Assembly: GCA_004802725.1 (NCBI GenBank)
Contig: SGPM01000278.1
Location: 1-36,648 of the forward strand
DNA: 36,648 nucleotides
Direction of reading: 5' to 3'
Source: Antrodiella citrinella
Lineage: Eukaryota > Basidiomycota > Agaricomycetes > Polyporales > Steccherinaceae
Positions 36,334 to 36,648 of this stretch are shown here, one piece after another. The position numbers were made by a program, and so were the translations under genes. Each line of letters begins with the position of its first letter. Positions within the stretch are counted from its first letter, which is position 1. The notes under the pieces are model-generated. The model searched no databases and was not told the DNA's origin. It saw only the letters and a list, made by a program, of their open reading frames with translations.

Positions 36334-36648
36334 TCAGGTTGTCCAGTCTGGTGTGTAGCCCGTGAAGTTCATGCTGGGCAAAGGCACAAAGACCTCGTTT
36401 CTGGTTCGATAATAGTGGTCAGCATACAGAGCGCAGAACTACGCGAATCGCAACACATACCGCTCTTCGTGCCACTCCTTATGGGCCAGATACGTGAAGT
36501 ACATCCGCCGTCTTTGAACGTCCTTCAGGGACATACCGTGCTTCGACATCTGCTCCCAGACGATGGCGAGGTATTTGGAACCAATTTGTTGTCTATCCTC
36601 CACGTAGTAGTCACCGTTCACGCTGGTGCCAATGGGAGCGCCCAAATG
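36265..36648 (-). repeat. Inverted near-identical copy of 18153-18535
   Basis: Bases 36648-36334 (read on the minus strand) match 18153-18467 with one readable mismatch (18448, a against c), intron included. Similarity then drops to a diverged stretch with indels over the next 70 bases. The window ends inside the repeat, so its left limit in the gene is unknown. Confidence 0.9.
36334..36648 (-). CDS. Protein-kinase-like protein, copy 4 (3' end only; window edge)
   Basis: Partial gene entering from the right edge: exon 36648-36461 and last exon 36400-36334, with a 60-base intron. It encodes the C-terminal region: HLGAPIGTSVNGDYYVED, SKYLAIVWEQMSKHGMSLKD, FTYLAHKEWHEER, PLPSMNFTGYTPDWTT and the stop. 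In coding sequence and intron it is nearly identical to the 3' end of paralogue 1 (18153-18467), differing at one readable base. It has no ambiguous bases here and resolves most Ns of paralogue 1. The N-terminal two thirds, with the catalytic loop, lies outside the window. Confidence 0.85.

Overview
The window looks like nuclear DNA of a basidiomycete fungus, most likely an Agaricomycete. Genes are cut by many short introns (about 45-85 nt, nearly all GT-AG), GC content is moderate, H3 and H4 form a divergent intron-containing pair, and there are a FunK1-like kinase remnant, a Tnp2/CACTA transposon and lineage-type kinase-like proteins. Ambiguous bases, including an unresolved block near 18.66-18.82 kb, point to a draft assembly. 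Both window ends lie in sequence duplicated elsewhere in the window, as expected if contigs broke at repeats.

Layout. 0-5.5 kb: a p21-activated kinase (STE20/PAK) gene on the minus strand running off the left edge, a decayed PAK copy behind it, and a detached but well-preserved 3' fragment of the same gene. 5.5-7.5 kb: no convincing gene. 7.5-13.6 kb: an apparently complete CACTA-like DNA transposon with terminal inverted repeats, a seven-exon Tnp2 transposase (1011 codons) and a divergent five-exon companion gene; both reading frames are intact. 13.6-17.3 kb: gene-poor, with a small possible helix-turn-helix ORF and short direct and inverted repeats. 17.3-20.2 kb: two tandem paralogues of a small protein-kinase-like family; the first has a one-base frameshift in poor-quality sequence.

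20.5-34.8 kb is ordinary gene territory: an unknown 292-residue protein, histones H3 and H4 from a strikingly symmetric shared promoter, an F-box protein, an F-BAR/RhoGAP protein of the Rgd1 type (12 exons), a FunK1-like remnant, a GH5 glycosylceramidase/sterylglucosidase-like enzyme (14 exons) with a C-terminal membrane anchor, and an unknown lysine-rich protein overlapping its 3' end. 34.9 kb to the end: a third kinase-like paralogue with an apparent GC-AG intron and, convergent with it, the 3' end of a fourth copy that is almost identical to the first.

The genes do not form one pathway. The main themes are duplication and decay of kinase genes and one potentially active DNA transposon. I saw no clear wholly new system. 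The least explained items are the kinase-like family, the transposon companion protein and the 292-residue unknown protein. Exon joins were read by eye from splice signals, phase and family similarity.
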